Origin: Veillonella seminalis
Lineage (GTDB): Bacteria > Bacillota > Negativicutes > Veillonellales > Veillonellaceae
Reading direction: 5' to 3'
Assembly: GCF_003992065.1 (NCBI RefSeq)
Contig: NZ_RQUZ01000013.1
Span: 1-64,000 of the forward strand
Length of the DNA stretch: 64,000 nt
Shown here one piece after another: positions 33,792 through 42,475 of this stretch (position 1 is its first letter; each line of letters begins with the position of its first letter). Position numbers and translations under genes: made by a program. The notes beneath the pieces are model-generated. The model did no database searches and was not told where the DNA came from. It saw only the letters and a list, made by a program, of their open reading frames with translations.

Positions 33792-34820
33792 TTATAATGA
33801 ACCGCGTTCTACAATCTTACCCGGCAAGATAAGTCGTTGAGCTTCCATATCCGGTGAATCTGTTTCTTTTTGCCCCTCCGCTATCCTGATTAACAGTAAG
33901 CGGGCACATTCCCGACCGACTTGATGCGTAGGGTTTTCAATGACTGATATACCGGGGCCGATACTATCCATCCACGACCAATTATCATAACTGAAAAGCC
34001 CTAAATCATCAGGAACCCGAAGTTTATGATGTCGTACCAACTGAGCCATATCACTGAGTACCACACCGTTACCGGCAAATAAGGCCAAGCGTTCACCGGC
34101 TTTTTGAGCCTCGGCAAATTCTTTAAGAATAGCTGCTTCTAAAACATCCTTATCATTTTTAGTATATTCCAGTGTTTTTGCAGTTCGTCCCGTCTTTTGC
34201 TCATATTGGGCGGTAAATTCATCAATACGTTCGCGGCGAATGCCGTTAGTTCCGATTTGTCGAGTTGCATACAAGATTCGCTCATACCCTTTACCGAGCA
34301 ATACTTCCAAACTGTCTCGTGTCACCTGTTTTGTATCCGAAGATACCAGATCACATTCACAACCTTTAACCGGTCTGTCGGCCAATACAATAGGTAGCGT
34401 CGTACGATTCACTTCATTGAGATACTCTACATTAGCTCCTGTTGCATTCATAACAATACCGTCTACTCCTTGTGCTATCATCGACTGAATATAGCGTTTT
34501 TCCTTCTCAGGATTATCGCCGGCATCAGCCAACAATAAGGTGAAACCATGTTGTTCACAATACTCCGATATACCGGTGTAAAGGATTGCCGAGAACGGGT
34601 TTGAAATATCTGATACAATAACGCCAATCATATGACTTTGTTGAAGCCGTAAGCTTCGCGCCATGCGATTTGGCTTATATTCAATATCCTTAATAACTTC
34701 GCTGATACGTTTACGCGTAGTTTCGGACATAAATTCATACTTACCGTTTAAAAACCGAGATATCGTTGTTTTTGAAAATCCGGTTCGTTCTGCCACATCG
34801 GCTATTGTAACTCTTCCCAT
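33792..34820 (-). CDS. LacI-family repressor, KdgR-like
   Basis: A 342-residue LacI/GalR regulator. The N-terminal HTH reads VTIADVAERTGFSKTTISRFLNG, the hinge follows at about 50-60, and the periplasmic-binding-like sensor begins at IGVIVSDISNPF. The position beside kduI/eda sequence matches B. subtilis KdgR, which controls pectin/galacturonate breakdown in response to KDG-type sugars. The call rests on family plus context. The ATG at 34820 with AAGGAG is preferred over the longer frame at 34877. A large palindrome lies 140 bases upstream. Confidence 0.82.
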   Translation of the reverse strand: MGRVTIADVAERTGFSKTTISRFLNGKYEFMSETTRKRISEVIKDIEYKPNRMARSLRLQQSHMIGVIVSDISNPFSAILYTGISEYCEQHGFTLLLADAGDNPEKEKRYIQSMIAQGVDGIVMNATGANVEYLNEVNRTTLPIVLADRPVKGCECDLVSSDTKQVTRDSLEVLLGKGYERILYATRQIGTNGIRRERIDEFTAQYEQKTGRTAKTLEYTKNDKDVLEAAILKEFAEAQKAGERLALFAGNGVVLSDMAQLVRHHKLRVPDDLGLFSYDNWSWMDSIGPGISVIENPTHQVGRECARLLLIRIAEGQKETDSPDMEAQRLILPGKIVERGSL

Positions 34821-34961
34821 GCAACTCTCCTTACTTTCATCAAATCCTACTCTTTCACCCCAAAGAGTGTTAAACATTAATTAAATATTTAACTTAGTCT
34901 TTAATTAATGCATTCTCAATTTTCTTCTTAATTAAGTATGTCATTTTGAAATATTCAGCTT

Positions 34962-35001
34962 GTGTAACGATTTGCGAAATCGTTTTCTGAAATCGTTACA
35001 C
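34962..35001. promoter_or_regulatory. 12-bp palindrome, likely LacI-family operator
   Basis: GTGTAACGATTT (34962-34973) is the exact inverse of AAATCGTTACAC (34990-35001), and a further AAATCGTTT lies between. The region 34821-35100 otherwise holds no gene and is AT-rich. It is a candidate operator for the adjacent LacI-family regulator. Confidence 0.6.
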
Positions 35002-35103
35002 TTATCACACACCACGAAAATTGTTTTTACAATATATTTACAATGCTTTATCGTCATAATAGGACCGTTTTATCAGGCTATTTTCTATTTTCAAAAATAA
35101 AAA

Positions 35104-35142
35104 AGTCCGATTCATCCCACAGTCATGGGAATAAATCGGACT
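35104..35142 (-). terminator. Terminator of the metE-like/azlCD operon
   Basis: AGTCCGATT-ATCCCA pairs with TGGGA-AATCGGACT, followed by T6 on the minus strand. Confidence 0.85.
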
Positions 35143-35271
35143 ATGTCCTTTGTTCATAAGAACTCAAAAATTTATATAATTTTAGTAACTTTTATTTATA
35201 AAAATTCAAATTTATGACGATTTGATGGTTTTAAACGATCATTTTAACATAAATATCGAATATTTTAGTTT

Positions 35272-35598
35272 TTAAAAGAGCTGTTGTACTAAAAACATAT
35301 ATACAATTGTGCCAACGGCTATACTGAGTAACAAATTACGTCGCCAATAATGAATTATACCTAATATAATCAAAGCAATAGCCTCAGGTATACCGTTCGG
35401 CGATTGCGTAAGTGAAACATCCTTTAAGGAGTAAACAACCAATAAGCCCATAACGGCAGCCGGTAACATATCCCCCAAGTACGTGATAATAGCCGGCGGT
35501 TTTTCCGATTTGGCAAACACAATAAACGAAATAAATCGTGTAGCCATAGTCCCCAGTACTACGGCACCGATCGTTAGGGTCATTTCCCAAGCAGTCAT
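35272..35598 (-). CDS. azlD: AzlD-family branched-chain/methionine transport subunit
   Basis: A 108-residue protein with four membrane segments and the AzlD block TRFISFIVF...YLGDMLPAAVMGLLVVYSL. AzlD is the small partner of AzlC. It overlaps azlC by 4 bases (ATGA), so the two are translated together. In Corynebacterium the related BrnE-BrnF pair exports isoleucine and methionine; the S-box control here favours methionine or a close analogue. It ends the operon before the terminator at 35104. Confidence 0.9.
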   Translation of the reverse strand: MTAWEMTLTIGAVVLGTMATRFISFIVFAKSEKPPAIITYLGDMLPAAVMGLLVVYSLKDVSLTQSPNGIPEAIALIILGIIHYWRRNLLLSIAVGTIVYMFLVQQLF

Positions 35599-36314
35599 GG
35601 CAACGGCCCCCCTTCATTCATTTTAACAGGCTCATTTTTGACCTTAACTTTATAAAGCACACTGAATATGACAACCATAAGTGCCATGGCCGGTAACATG
35701 AATACATCGAGGCCCAATAGAATCCGCATCAAAAGCGATACACCAAGACCGATAAAGCCCGGTACCATGTTTTTGCCACCCAGTATCATATCCAAGAAGA
35801 TAACAGCAAACAATGCGGTCAGTACAAACTCAATCCCTTTGAGGTTCAGCGTAATAAATTGACTGCCTATGGAACCGACGGCTACGCCAAATACCCAGTA
35901 AACAAAATTTAGCCACGTCACATGTAAATAAAACCAGCCGTGGTCTACAGTCTCCGGCAAGTTAACCGTTGCATTAATGGCAAAAGACTCATCGCACATA
36001 CCGAAAATCAGAGGATATTTTTTCCAACCCAGTGATGTATAACGAGTTAACATCGTCAAACCGTAGAAAATATGACGCCCGTTGACCATAAAGGCCAAGA
36101 TAAAAGCACCTAGCGGATCAAACGGAGCGGCTAACAGTGCGACGGTCACAAATTCCATGGAACCGGCAAAAATGGTGGCACTCATTATAATCGGCAAATA
36201 CCAAGGCAGCCCCTGCCCTACGGCATATAAACCATAGGAAATGCCGAGAAATAAGAATCCCGCACAAATCGGTACCGTTAACGGGAAGGCATAACGAAAG
36301 GCATCATTCTTCAT
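35595..36314 (-). CDS. azlC: AzlC-family amino-acid exporter subunit
   Basis: A 239-residue membrane protein. Diagnostic blocks include AGFLFLGISYGLYAVGQGLPW, ATIFAGSMEFVTVALLAAPFDPLGAFILAFMVNGRHIFYGL and FGMCDESFAI. These match AzlC/BrnF, the larger subunit of an efflux system for branched-chain amino acids and methionine. Its start overlaps the end of the MetE-like gene by 11 bases, which ties export to the SAM-controlled operon. Confidence 0.92.
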   Translation of the reverse strand: MKNDAFRYAFPLTVPICAGFLFLGISYGLYAVGQGLPWYLPIIMSATIFAGSMEFVTVALLAAPFDPLGAFILAFMVNGRHIFYGLTMLTRYTSLGWKKYPLIFGMCDESFAINATVNLPETVDHGWFYLHVTWLNFVYWVFGVAVGSIGSQFITLNLKGIEFVLTALFAVIFLDMILGGKNMVPGFIGLGVSLLMRILLGLDVFMLPAMALMVVIFSVLYKVKVKNEPVKMNEGGPLP

Positions 36315-37449
36315 AAGGCCCCCAAGCCTTTTCCGCTACTCGTTTGATAAGGGCCAACTTAGCAAACTGCTCTGCTTCAGTCAAATTATTACCTTCTTCC
36401 GTGGAAGCAAAACCGCATTGCGGACTCAAGGCCAATTGTTCTTTCGGTACATATAAAGTAGCTTCTTCAATACGGGCCAGCAAATCGTCTTCTTTTTCAA
36501 GTCCAGGGAACTTCGAAGTAACAAGCCCTAAGACTACCTTCTGGTTCTTTATAAAACGAAGTGGGGCAAAGCCGCCGGCACGATCGGAGTCATATTCCAA
36601 GAAGAAACCGTCAATATGGCACTGGCCGAACAGAGTTTCCGCAACCGGTTCATAGCCCCCCGACGAGAACCATGTGGAACGGAAATTACCGCGACAAATA
36701 TGCATGGTAACAGCCAAATCGTCCGGTTTACCGTCCAAGGCATAATTGATGACTTCTACATATTTTTTGGCAATGTGATTTAAATCTAAACCGCGAGCCG
36801 CATACTCTTTGCGTTTCGTTTCATCGCAGAATTCACCCCAAGAGGTATCATCCAACTGCAAGTAACGACAACCGGCATCATAGAATGCTTTAACAGCCTT
36901 ACGATAAGCTTTGGCAATGGCTTCAAATAAAGCGTCTTCATTTTCATACTGCGGAATCGCTTCATAATGTTCTTCACGAACACAGCAAATCAGATGGAGC
37001 ATGGATGGAGACGGAATCGTAAATTTGGCAACCGCTCTATCACCGGCGGCTGCTTTTACAAATTTGAAATCTTCAAGGAACGGATGGTTATCCGGGAAGT
37101 CGATATCCCCTACAATTTTAAGCATCGCCGCTTTTGGTTGATGCCCTTTAAAAGCTACCGACCAGTGTTCGGCTTTAATGCGTTCAACTCCCACAAGTTG
37201 TTCCAAGAAATCTAAATGCCAGTAAGCACGGCGGAATTCACCATCGGTTACGGCTTTTAAACCTACGTTAACTTCTTTATCGATTAAATCGCGAATCGCT
37301 TCGTCTTCTACCTTACGGAGTTCGGCTTTACTCAGCGTGCCCGCTTCTACTTCCTGGCGTGCTTTTTTAACTGAATCAGATCGTAAAAAACTGCCTACTA
37401 CATCATAGCAAAACGGACCTTTCCCAATTGTCTGTTTTGTGTTACTCAT
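36304..37449 (-). CDS. MetE-like methyltransferase (YxjG/YxjH type)
   Basis: A 381-residue TIM-barrel protein related to the C-terminal half of cobalamin-independent methionine synthase. It shows VVGSFLRSDSVKKAR, AVTDGEFRR, YLQLDDTSWGEFCD, the zinc-ligand segments around MHICRGN and FLEYDSDRAG, and QCGFAST near the C-terminus. B. subtilis YxjG/YxjH are S-box genes thought to make methionine from homocysteine with a non-folate methyl donor. Its own SAM-I riboswitch at 37485-37630 supports this. It heads the azlCD operon. Confidence 0.88.
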   Translation of the reverse strand: MSNTKQTIGKGPFCYDVVGSFLRSDSVKKARQEVEAGTLSKAELRKVEDEAIRDLIDKEVNVGLKAVTDGEFRRAYWHLDFLEQLVGVERIKAEHWSVAFKGHQPKAAMLKIVGDIDFPDNHPFLEDFKFVKAAAGDRAVAKFTIPSPSMLHLICCVREEHYEAIPQYENEDALFEAIAKAYRKAVKAFYDAGCRYLQLDDTSWGEFCDETKRKEYAARGLDLNHIAKKYVEVINYALDGKPDDLAVTMHICRGNFRSTWFSSGGYEPVAETLFGQCHIDGFFLEYDSDRAGGFAPLRFIKNQKVVLGLVTSKFPGLEKEDDLLARIEEATLYVPKEQLALSPQCGFASTEEGNNLTEAEQFAKLALIKRVAEKAWGPYEE

Positions 37450-37484
37450 ATTCTCAATCTCCTCTCAAGTTTGGCAGATATAAT

Positions 37485-37630
37485 AAAAAAAGTCGTCAAC
37501 AAATGACGACCAACTGTCTTATCATCTGCCGGTTTCCCGTTGGACTTAGCACCTTTCTCTACAAATAAATTGCAAAGCAGGTTGCCGCAGCATCACCGGG
37601 CCAGTTCCCTCCGCTGCTCTTGATGATCTA
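37485..37630 (-). ncRNA. SAM-I riboswitch of the metE-like/azlCD operon
   Basis: The minus strand has GCGGAGGGAACTGGCCC, GCGGCAACC, GGTGCTAAGTCCAAC and P1 strands ATCATC/GATGAT. The terminator is GTCGTCA-TTTGT-TGACGAC followed by seven T (37485-37510). Confidence 0.95.
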
Positions 37631-37725
37631 TAAAATTATAGCTACCTTGGGGTAAATCATTACCCGTTAGATGTATATTATAATACTTCAAAGAATAGAT
37701 ACCTGTCAACTATAGACATACAAAA

Positions 37726-37767
37726 AGAGCATCGAAAGCTGTGTGTAGCACAAGCTTTCAATGCTCT
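37726..37767 (-). terminator. Terminator of the hydrogenase gene
   Basis: AGAGCAT-GAAAGCTtg pairs with caAGCTTTC-ATGCTCT, followed by T5 on the minus strand. Confidence 0.85.
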
Positions 37768-37798
37768 ATTAAGTCTAAGTCAATATGACCGATCCCTA

Positions 37799-39241
37799 TT
37801 ATTCAGGCTTTTTGAATTTAGGGGACGTTGGGCAAGTTTCAGGCGTTACATCTTTACGAACACCAAGATCGCTGCTGCGGTCAGTGAAGTAAGTGTGTAA
37901 TAACTGTTCAGACAATTCGCCCAATGGTTTATCAAAGAATTCGCTGTAAATAGCTTTGATTTCAGGGTTTTCATAGCTGGAACGAAGTTTCATGTTGGAG
38001 TCCATATCGTAGATACCTTTGATACGAGCTTCGCGAACTTTGTTAGCTACAGGCATTTTTACGCGTGGCTGTCCGCCGCCGCCAATACAACCGCCCGGGC
38101 AAGCCATCATTTCAACGAAATCATATTTTTTGCCATTAGCTTTCATGTCGTCCAAGAACGTACGGATATTTTTACCGCCATGAACAACAGCCAATTTTAA
38201 TTTTTTGTCGCCAATTTCAACTTCCGCTTCACGAACGCCTTCCATACCGCGAACTTCCTGAAGGTTAGTGTAACGTTCAGGAGTCGGTTCTTCACCGGTA
38301 ATGAATTTATAAGCACTGCGAACAGCTGCTTCCATAACACCGCCGGTATTACAGAAGATTACGGAGCCACCGGTTTCAGCACCGATGTATTTATCCATCT
38401 GGGATTCTTCCACTTGAGTGAAATCGATACCGGATTCACGAATCCATTTACCGAATTCACGAGTCGTAATACAGTAATCAGTATCGCGAAGGTCTTCTTT
38501 ATCCCAGTAAGCAGCAGATTTATTCTGTTCAGGACGACGAATTTCGAACTTTTTAGCCGTACAAGGAGCCACGCTCACGGATACGATTTTTTCAGGATCG
38601 ATATTCATCTTCTTAGCGAAATATGTTTTAATAACAGCTGCTTCCATAGCGATACAGCTGCGAGTTGTAGAAATATTCGGTAAATATTCAGGGTAGTAAG
38701 TTTCAGCAAATTTAACCCATGCAGGGCAACAGCTGGTAAACTGTGGCAATTCGCCATGGCCGTTTACAACGCGTTCAATCAATTCGCTGGCTTCTTCCAT
38801 GATAGTCAAGTCGGCACCAAAGTTGGTATCTACTACATAGTCGGCACCAAGTTGACGTAAGGCGCCAATCATTTTACCTTCTAAAACGGAACCCGGTTCA
38901 TAACCGAATTCTTCACCGATACCTACACGTACAGCCGGTGCAGTCTGAATAACAACGATTTTTTCAGGATCGGCGATAGCTACTTTTACTTCATCCAATT
39001 CGGAACGTTCGTTCATGGAATCGAATGGGCAAGCGGCTGCGCACTGACCGCAATGAACACAAATCGGTTCATCACCGGTAGATTCTAAATCGTAATAGTC
39101 AAGTACGCTCATAACGTCGGCACAAGCACGACGGCATAATGTACAGTTTTTACATTTACTTAAATCATGAATGATTGCAGGGTTATTCTCTGAAATCGGA
39201 ACACGACGATCAATATGTTGGAATCGACTTTCGAAACTCAT
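37799..39241 (-). CDS. hydA: [FeFe] hydrogenase, two-cluster (M2-like) type
   Basis: A 480-residue hydrogenase that evolves or oxidises H2, probably disposing of electrons during fermentation. Residues 30-71 bind two [4Fe-4S] clusters (CKNCTLCRRAC and CVHCGQCAAAC). H-cluster motifs follow: TSCCPAW (L1), APCTAKKFE (L2) and EMMACPGGCIGGGG (L3). L2 has Ala where prototypical enzymes have Met (MPCxxKxxE). NADH-binding and [2Fe-2S] domains are absent and no maturases are nearby. The ATG at 39241 with GAGGTG is preferred over the longer frame. It is divergent from the dehydrogenase at 39740. Confidence 0.92.
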   Translation of the reverse strand: MSFESRFQHIDRRVPISENNPAIIHDLSKCKNCTLCRRACADVMSVLDYYDLESTGDEPICVHCGQCAAACPFDSMNERSELDEVKVAIADPEKIVVIQTAPAVRVGIGEEFGYEPGSVLEGKMIGALRQLGADYVVDTNFGADLTIMEEASELIERVVNGHGELPQFTSCCPAWVKFAETYYPEYLPNISTTRSCIAMEAAVIKTYFAKKMNIDPEKIVSVSVAPCTAKKFEIRRPEQNKSAAYWDKEDLRDTDYCITTREFGKWIRESGIDFTQVEESQMDKYIGAETGGSVIFCNTGGVMEAAVRSAYKFITGEEPTPERYTNLQEVRGMEGVREAEVEIGDKKLKLAVVHGGKNIRTFLDDMKANGKKYDFVEMMACPGGCIGGGGQPRVKMPVANKVREARIKGIYDMDSNMKLRSSYENPEIKAIYSEFFDKPLGELSEQLLHTYFTDRSSDLGVRKDVTPETCPTSPKFKKPE

Positions 39242-39349
39242 AGTTTTGCACCTCACACAAATAATACTAGTTATGTATTCAATATAATCCAACCTCTGTT
39301 GGAACCGACATCGACCAAAATTGTATGGTTGTGAGTGATGTCTCTTTGT

Positions 39350-39379
39350 AGTATAGCATCTTAAATGGCCTACTTTCAA
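39350..39379 (-). promoter_or_regulatory. Promoter of the hydrogenase gene
   Basis: On the minus strand: TTGAAA (complement of 39374-39379), 18-base spacer, TATACT (complement of 39350-39355), about 105 bases before the ATG. Confidence 0.7.
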
Positions 39380-39571
39380 ATAGGAATTAGATAAACATTG
39401 TGCAATTTTACTATGCTTAAAATACGATAATACCGCCTCTGAGAGAAGTTTTTTAACGCGCTTGCAACAGATACTATAGAATGCTTAATATAAATCTGTC
39501 GCTTATCATTTTGGACGGAACAAACGTCTCTTGTCTACTGACAAAAGATATATTTAATCTATTTTCAATCA

Positions 39572-39600
39572 TTGAATACAACTTTCAGTTGGCGTATAAT
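39572..39600 (+). promoter_or_regulatory. Promoter of the D-2-hydroxyacid dehydrogenase gene
   Basis: TTGAAT (39572-39577), 17-base spacer, TATAAT (39595-39600). The 135-base leader to the ATG holds no recognised riboswitch. Confidence 0.7.
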
Positions 39601-39739
39601 CAAAATAGAGTTATTTATTCATTTTAACAGAGTCATTTATTATTTTTAACGACGTATGGTTGAAATAGTGACAATCAGTCAGCCTAGAACCTTGAATACC
39701 AAACGTCCTTTTCTTACTTTTTTAAAACGAGGTGACAAG

Positions 39740-40690
39740 ATGAAAATCATCGTAATGGAACCATTAGGCGTATCCGCCGCCAAAATCGAAGCTGTCAGTG
39801 CGCCTTTAAAAGCAGCCGGTCATGAATTCTTCTATCCGGAAACGCAGGAATTGGATCAAACTAAACTATTGGCCCGCGTTAAAGATGCGGATGTATTGAT
39901 TTTGGCCAATCAAAAACTCTCCGGCGATATCATCCGCCAATGCCCTAATCTTAAAATGATTTCTATCGCTTTCACCGGCGTAGATCATGTAGATTTGGAA
40001 GCCTGCCGTGAACGCAATATTACTGTTTGTAACGCAGCCGGTTATTCTACCAATGCCGTGGCCGAACTTGCTTTCGGTCTCGCCATTTCTGTAATTCGCA
40101 ATATCGTACCATGTGACCATCAGGCTCGCCATGAAGGCACTAAAGCCGGTTTAGTTGGTTTTGAACTTTATGGCAAAACTTTCGGCGTAGTGGGTACCGG
40201 TGCCATCGGCCGTCGCGTAGCTGAAATCGCACTTGCTTTCAGTTGCAAAGTTATCGCCTATAATCGCAGTGAAAAACAAGACCTCATCGCTAAAGGCGTC
40301 AAATTCGTTTCCAAAGAAGAATTATTCCGCGAAGCCGACTTTGTTTCTTTGCATACACCGTTAACAGCTGAAACTAAAGGTCTCGTAAACGCCGACATGA
40401 TTAAACTCATGAAACCGACTGCCGTACTTATCAATACGGCTCGCGGTCCTGTTGTTGACAGCGAAGCCTTAGCTGCTGCTCTTAATGAAGGTCGCTTAGC
40501 CGGTGCCGGCATCGATGTATTCGAAACGGAACCGCCAATTCCGGCCGATCATCCATTATGCCATGCGAAAAACACCGTGCTCACCCCACATGTAGCTTTT
40601 GCCAGCAAAGAAGCTCTCGAAACAAGAGCGGATATTGTTATTGAAAACATCAAAGCTTGGGAAGCCGGCAAACCGCAAAACTTGGTATAA
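39740..40690 (+). CDS. D-2-hydroxyacid dehydrogenase (NAD-dependent)
   Basis: A 316-residue enzyme of the D-isomer 2-hydroxyacid dehydrogenase family. It has the Rossmann motif GVVGTGAIGRRVAE near residue 148, active-site Arg and Glu in INTARGPVVDSEALA and IDVFETEPP, and His in LTPHVAF near residue 288. Candidates are glycerate/hydroxypyruvate, phosphoglycerate or lactate-type activity; no ACT domain is present, so it is not a full SerA. The ATG at 39740 with GAGGTG is preferred over the upstream frame at 39656. Monocistronic. Confidence 0.9.
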   Translation: MKIIVMEPLGVSAAKIEAVSAPLKAAGHEFFYPETQELDQTKLLARVKDADVLILANQKLSGDIIRQCPNLKMISIAFTGVDHVDLEACRERNITVCNAAGYSTNAVAELAFGLAISVIRNIVPCDHQARHEGTKAGLVGFELYGKTFGVVGTGAIGRRVAEIALAFSCKVIAYNRSEKQDLIAKGVKFVSKEELFREADFVSLHTPLTAETKGLVNADMIKLMKPTAVLINTARGPVVDSEALAAALNEGRLAGAGIDVFETEPPIPADHPLCHAKNTVLTPHVAFASKEALETRADIVIENIKAWEAGKPQNLV

Positions 40691-40784
40691 TTACTGTAAT
40701 TTGTGTAATTATCGCTGACATGATGCCATGCGGTACAAAATACAACGTAACTTAGCACCACAATAAAATCATATCAATAAAAAT

Positions 40785-40835
40785 AAAAGCAACCGCACTT
40801 ACAATGTGTTATCACCGTAAGCATCGGTTGCTTTT
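40785..40835. terminator. Bidirectional terminator
   Basis: AAAAGCAACCG pairs with CGGTTGCTTTT around an irregular loop, between convergent genes. Confidence 0.8.
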
Positions 40836-40864
40836 TATATTATCATTCCCTAATTAATCAACGC

Positions 40865-41560
40865 TTAATACTGGTCGTCAATGATTTCCGTGCCCTGCTC
40901 TTTAAGCAAATCCTCTACCCACTGACGATCGGCATCGCCGGTCAAAGCTGCATGCACATTGGCTGCATCTTTGGCTTGGATTTTTTTAGCCCCTCCCAAA
41001 ATTTCGTCCGCATCTTGCCAAGGCACTACGATTACACCGTCGCGGTCCATCACGATAATATCCCCCGGATTAACGGAAATGCCGCCGCAAGCAATTGGTG
41101 TGTTGATTTCACCGGTACCGTCTTTATAAGGGCCGGCCGGATTAGTGCCGTTTGCATAAATCGGCAGGCTCATGTTGGCCACCGCATCACTGTCGCGAAT
41201 CGGGCCATCGATAACGAGGCCGGCGATTTGTTTATAAATCGCATAACCAAGCATGATTTCACCCATTAACGCCCGATATTCGGTACCGCCGTCATTGGAC
41301 ACCATAATTACGTCGCCCGGTTGCGCCATATTAAGTGCTTTATGAATCATCAAATTATCACCACTGCGCGTTTTTACCGTCAACGCACGCCCCACCGTCA
41401 CCGGTTGTTTCGGTGAAGACTTCAAAGAAATACGTGGATGCAACGCACAAAGTCGCCCCATGCAATCTGCTACGTTTGCGGCCGGAATTCCCTGATACTC
41501 TTTTAACAATTCATCACTTACCATAGGTCGTTTTAAATAGACACGATTACCTACTGCCAT
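40865..41560 (-). CDS. RraA-like protein / HMG-CHA aldolase family
   Basis: A 231-residue protein with the RraA/aldolase fold: ANVADCMGR near residue 30, the substrate-site run GDVIMVSNDGG, GLVIDGPIRD with its metal-anchoring Asp, and GDIIVMDRDGVIVVP. Family members are class II 4-hydroxy-4-methyl-2-oxoglutarate aldolases, oxaloacetate decarboxylases or the RNase E inhibitor RraA. The aldolase/oxaloacetate decarboxylase type fits the sequence better than RraA. The ATG at 41560 with GGAGTGAG is chosen over a GTG at 41569. Single gene. Confidence 0.85.
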   Translation of the reverse strand: MAVGNRVYLKRPMVSDELLKEYQGIPAANVADCMGRLCALHPRISLKSSPKQPVTVGRALTVKTRSGDNLMIHKALNMAQPGDVIMVSNDGGTEYRALMGEIMLGYAIYKQIAGLVIDGPIRDSDAVANMSLPIYANGTNPAGPYKDGTGEINTPIACGGISVNPGDIIVMDRDGVIVVPWQDADEILGGAKKIQAKDAANVHAALTGDADRQWVEDLLKEQGTEIIDDQY

Positions 41561-41759
41561 TGCTCTCACTCCATTCTTCTAAATTTAAAATATAATATCA
41601 CTTTTTACTATGAGTAATCTCTATATCTATAATACTAGATATCCTTTCTTCTTTTCAAGCAAAAAGAGGTATAATAAAAGTAAGCACAGTTAATTTAGAT
41701 TGACTTTACCTCGTTTTTATGCAAAAATTATTTGAATATAAAATCAAAGGAGGCTAATG

Positions 41760-42473
41760 ATGGCAGACGACAGACTTATAGTAGCCCTTGATGTGGCCAC
41801 CATGGAGCAATTAAAAAACTTGGTGACTACCTTAGGTGACTCCGTATCGTATTACAAAGTGGGCATGGAACTATTTTATGCCGCCGGTGCGCAAACCGTA
41901 ACGTATTTGCAAGAACAGGGAAAATCCGTATTTCTCGACTTGAAATTACATGATATTCCCAACACAGTAGCACAGGGGGTAACATCGTTAACCCGCTTAG
42001 GTGCCAAACTTATCACCTTACACAGCCAAGGCGGACCTGTCATGATGGCCGCTGCCGCTAAAGCTGCTACCGAAGCTGCCGAAAAACTGCAAGTGGAACG
42101 CCCTAAACTCTTGGCGGTAACCGTACTCACCAGTTTTGACGATGATGCTTGGACTGCCATCGGCGGTCAATTGCCAATTCGCGATCAAGTACTTCGTTTG
42201 GCAAAACTCGCTAAAGAATCCGGCATGGACGGCGTTGTAGCATCACCATTGGAAGCTAAGGCTATTCGCGAAGTATGCGGTGATGACTTCCTCATCGTTA
42301 CACCGGGCATCCGCCCAAGTTTTGCGGCTGCCAATGACCAGAAACGAATCGCTACACCGAAGAACGCCTTGGCGGATGGTGCTTCCAAACTCGTTATCGG
42401 TCGCCCTATTACCAAAGCCGAAAATCCGCAAGAAGCGGTTCGTTTAATTGTTGAAGAAATGGAGGCTATTTAA
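41760..42473 (+). CDS. pyrF: Orotidine-5'-phosphate decarboxylase
   Basis: A 237-residue TIM-barrel enzyme that makes UMP from OMP. It shows LIVALDVATMEQ, the catalytic DLKLHDIPNTV (Lys-Asp pair), TVLTSF, GVVASPLEA and VTPGIRPS near the phosphate site. AGGAGG (41748-41753) lies 6 bases before the ATG at 41760 and 3 before the ATG at 41757, so the former is chosen. It is followed 2 bases later by pyrE. Confidence 0.96.
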   Translation: MADDRLIVALDVATMEQLKNLVTTLGDSVSYYKVGMELFYAAGAQTVTYLQEQGKSVFLDLKLHDIPNTVAQGVTSLTRLGAKLITLHSQGGPVMMAAAAKAATEAAEKLQVERPKLLAVTVLTSFDDDAWTAIGGQLPIRDQVLRLAKLAKESGMDGVVASPLEAKAIREVCGDDFLIVTPGIRPSFAAANDQKRIATPKNALADGASKLVIGRPITKAENPQEAVRLIVEEMEAI

Positions 42474-42475
42474 TC

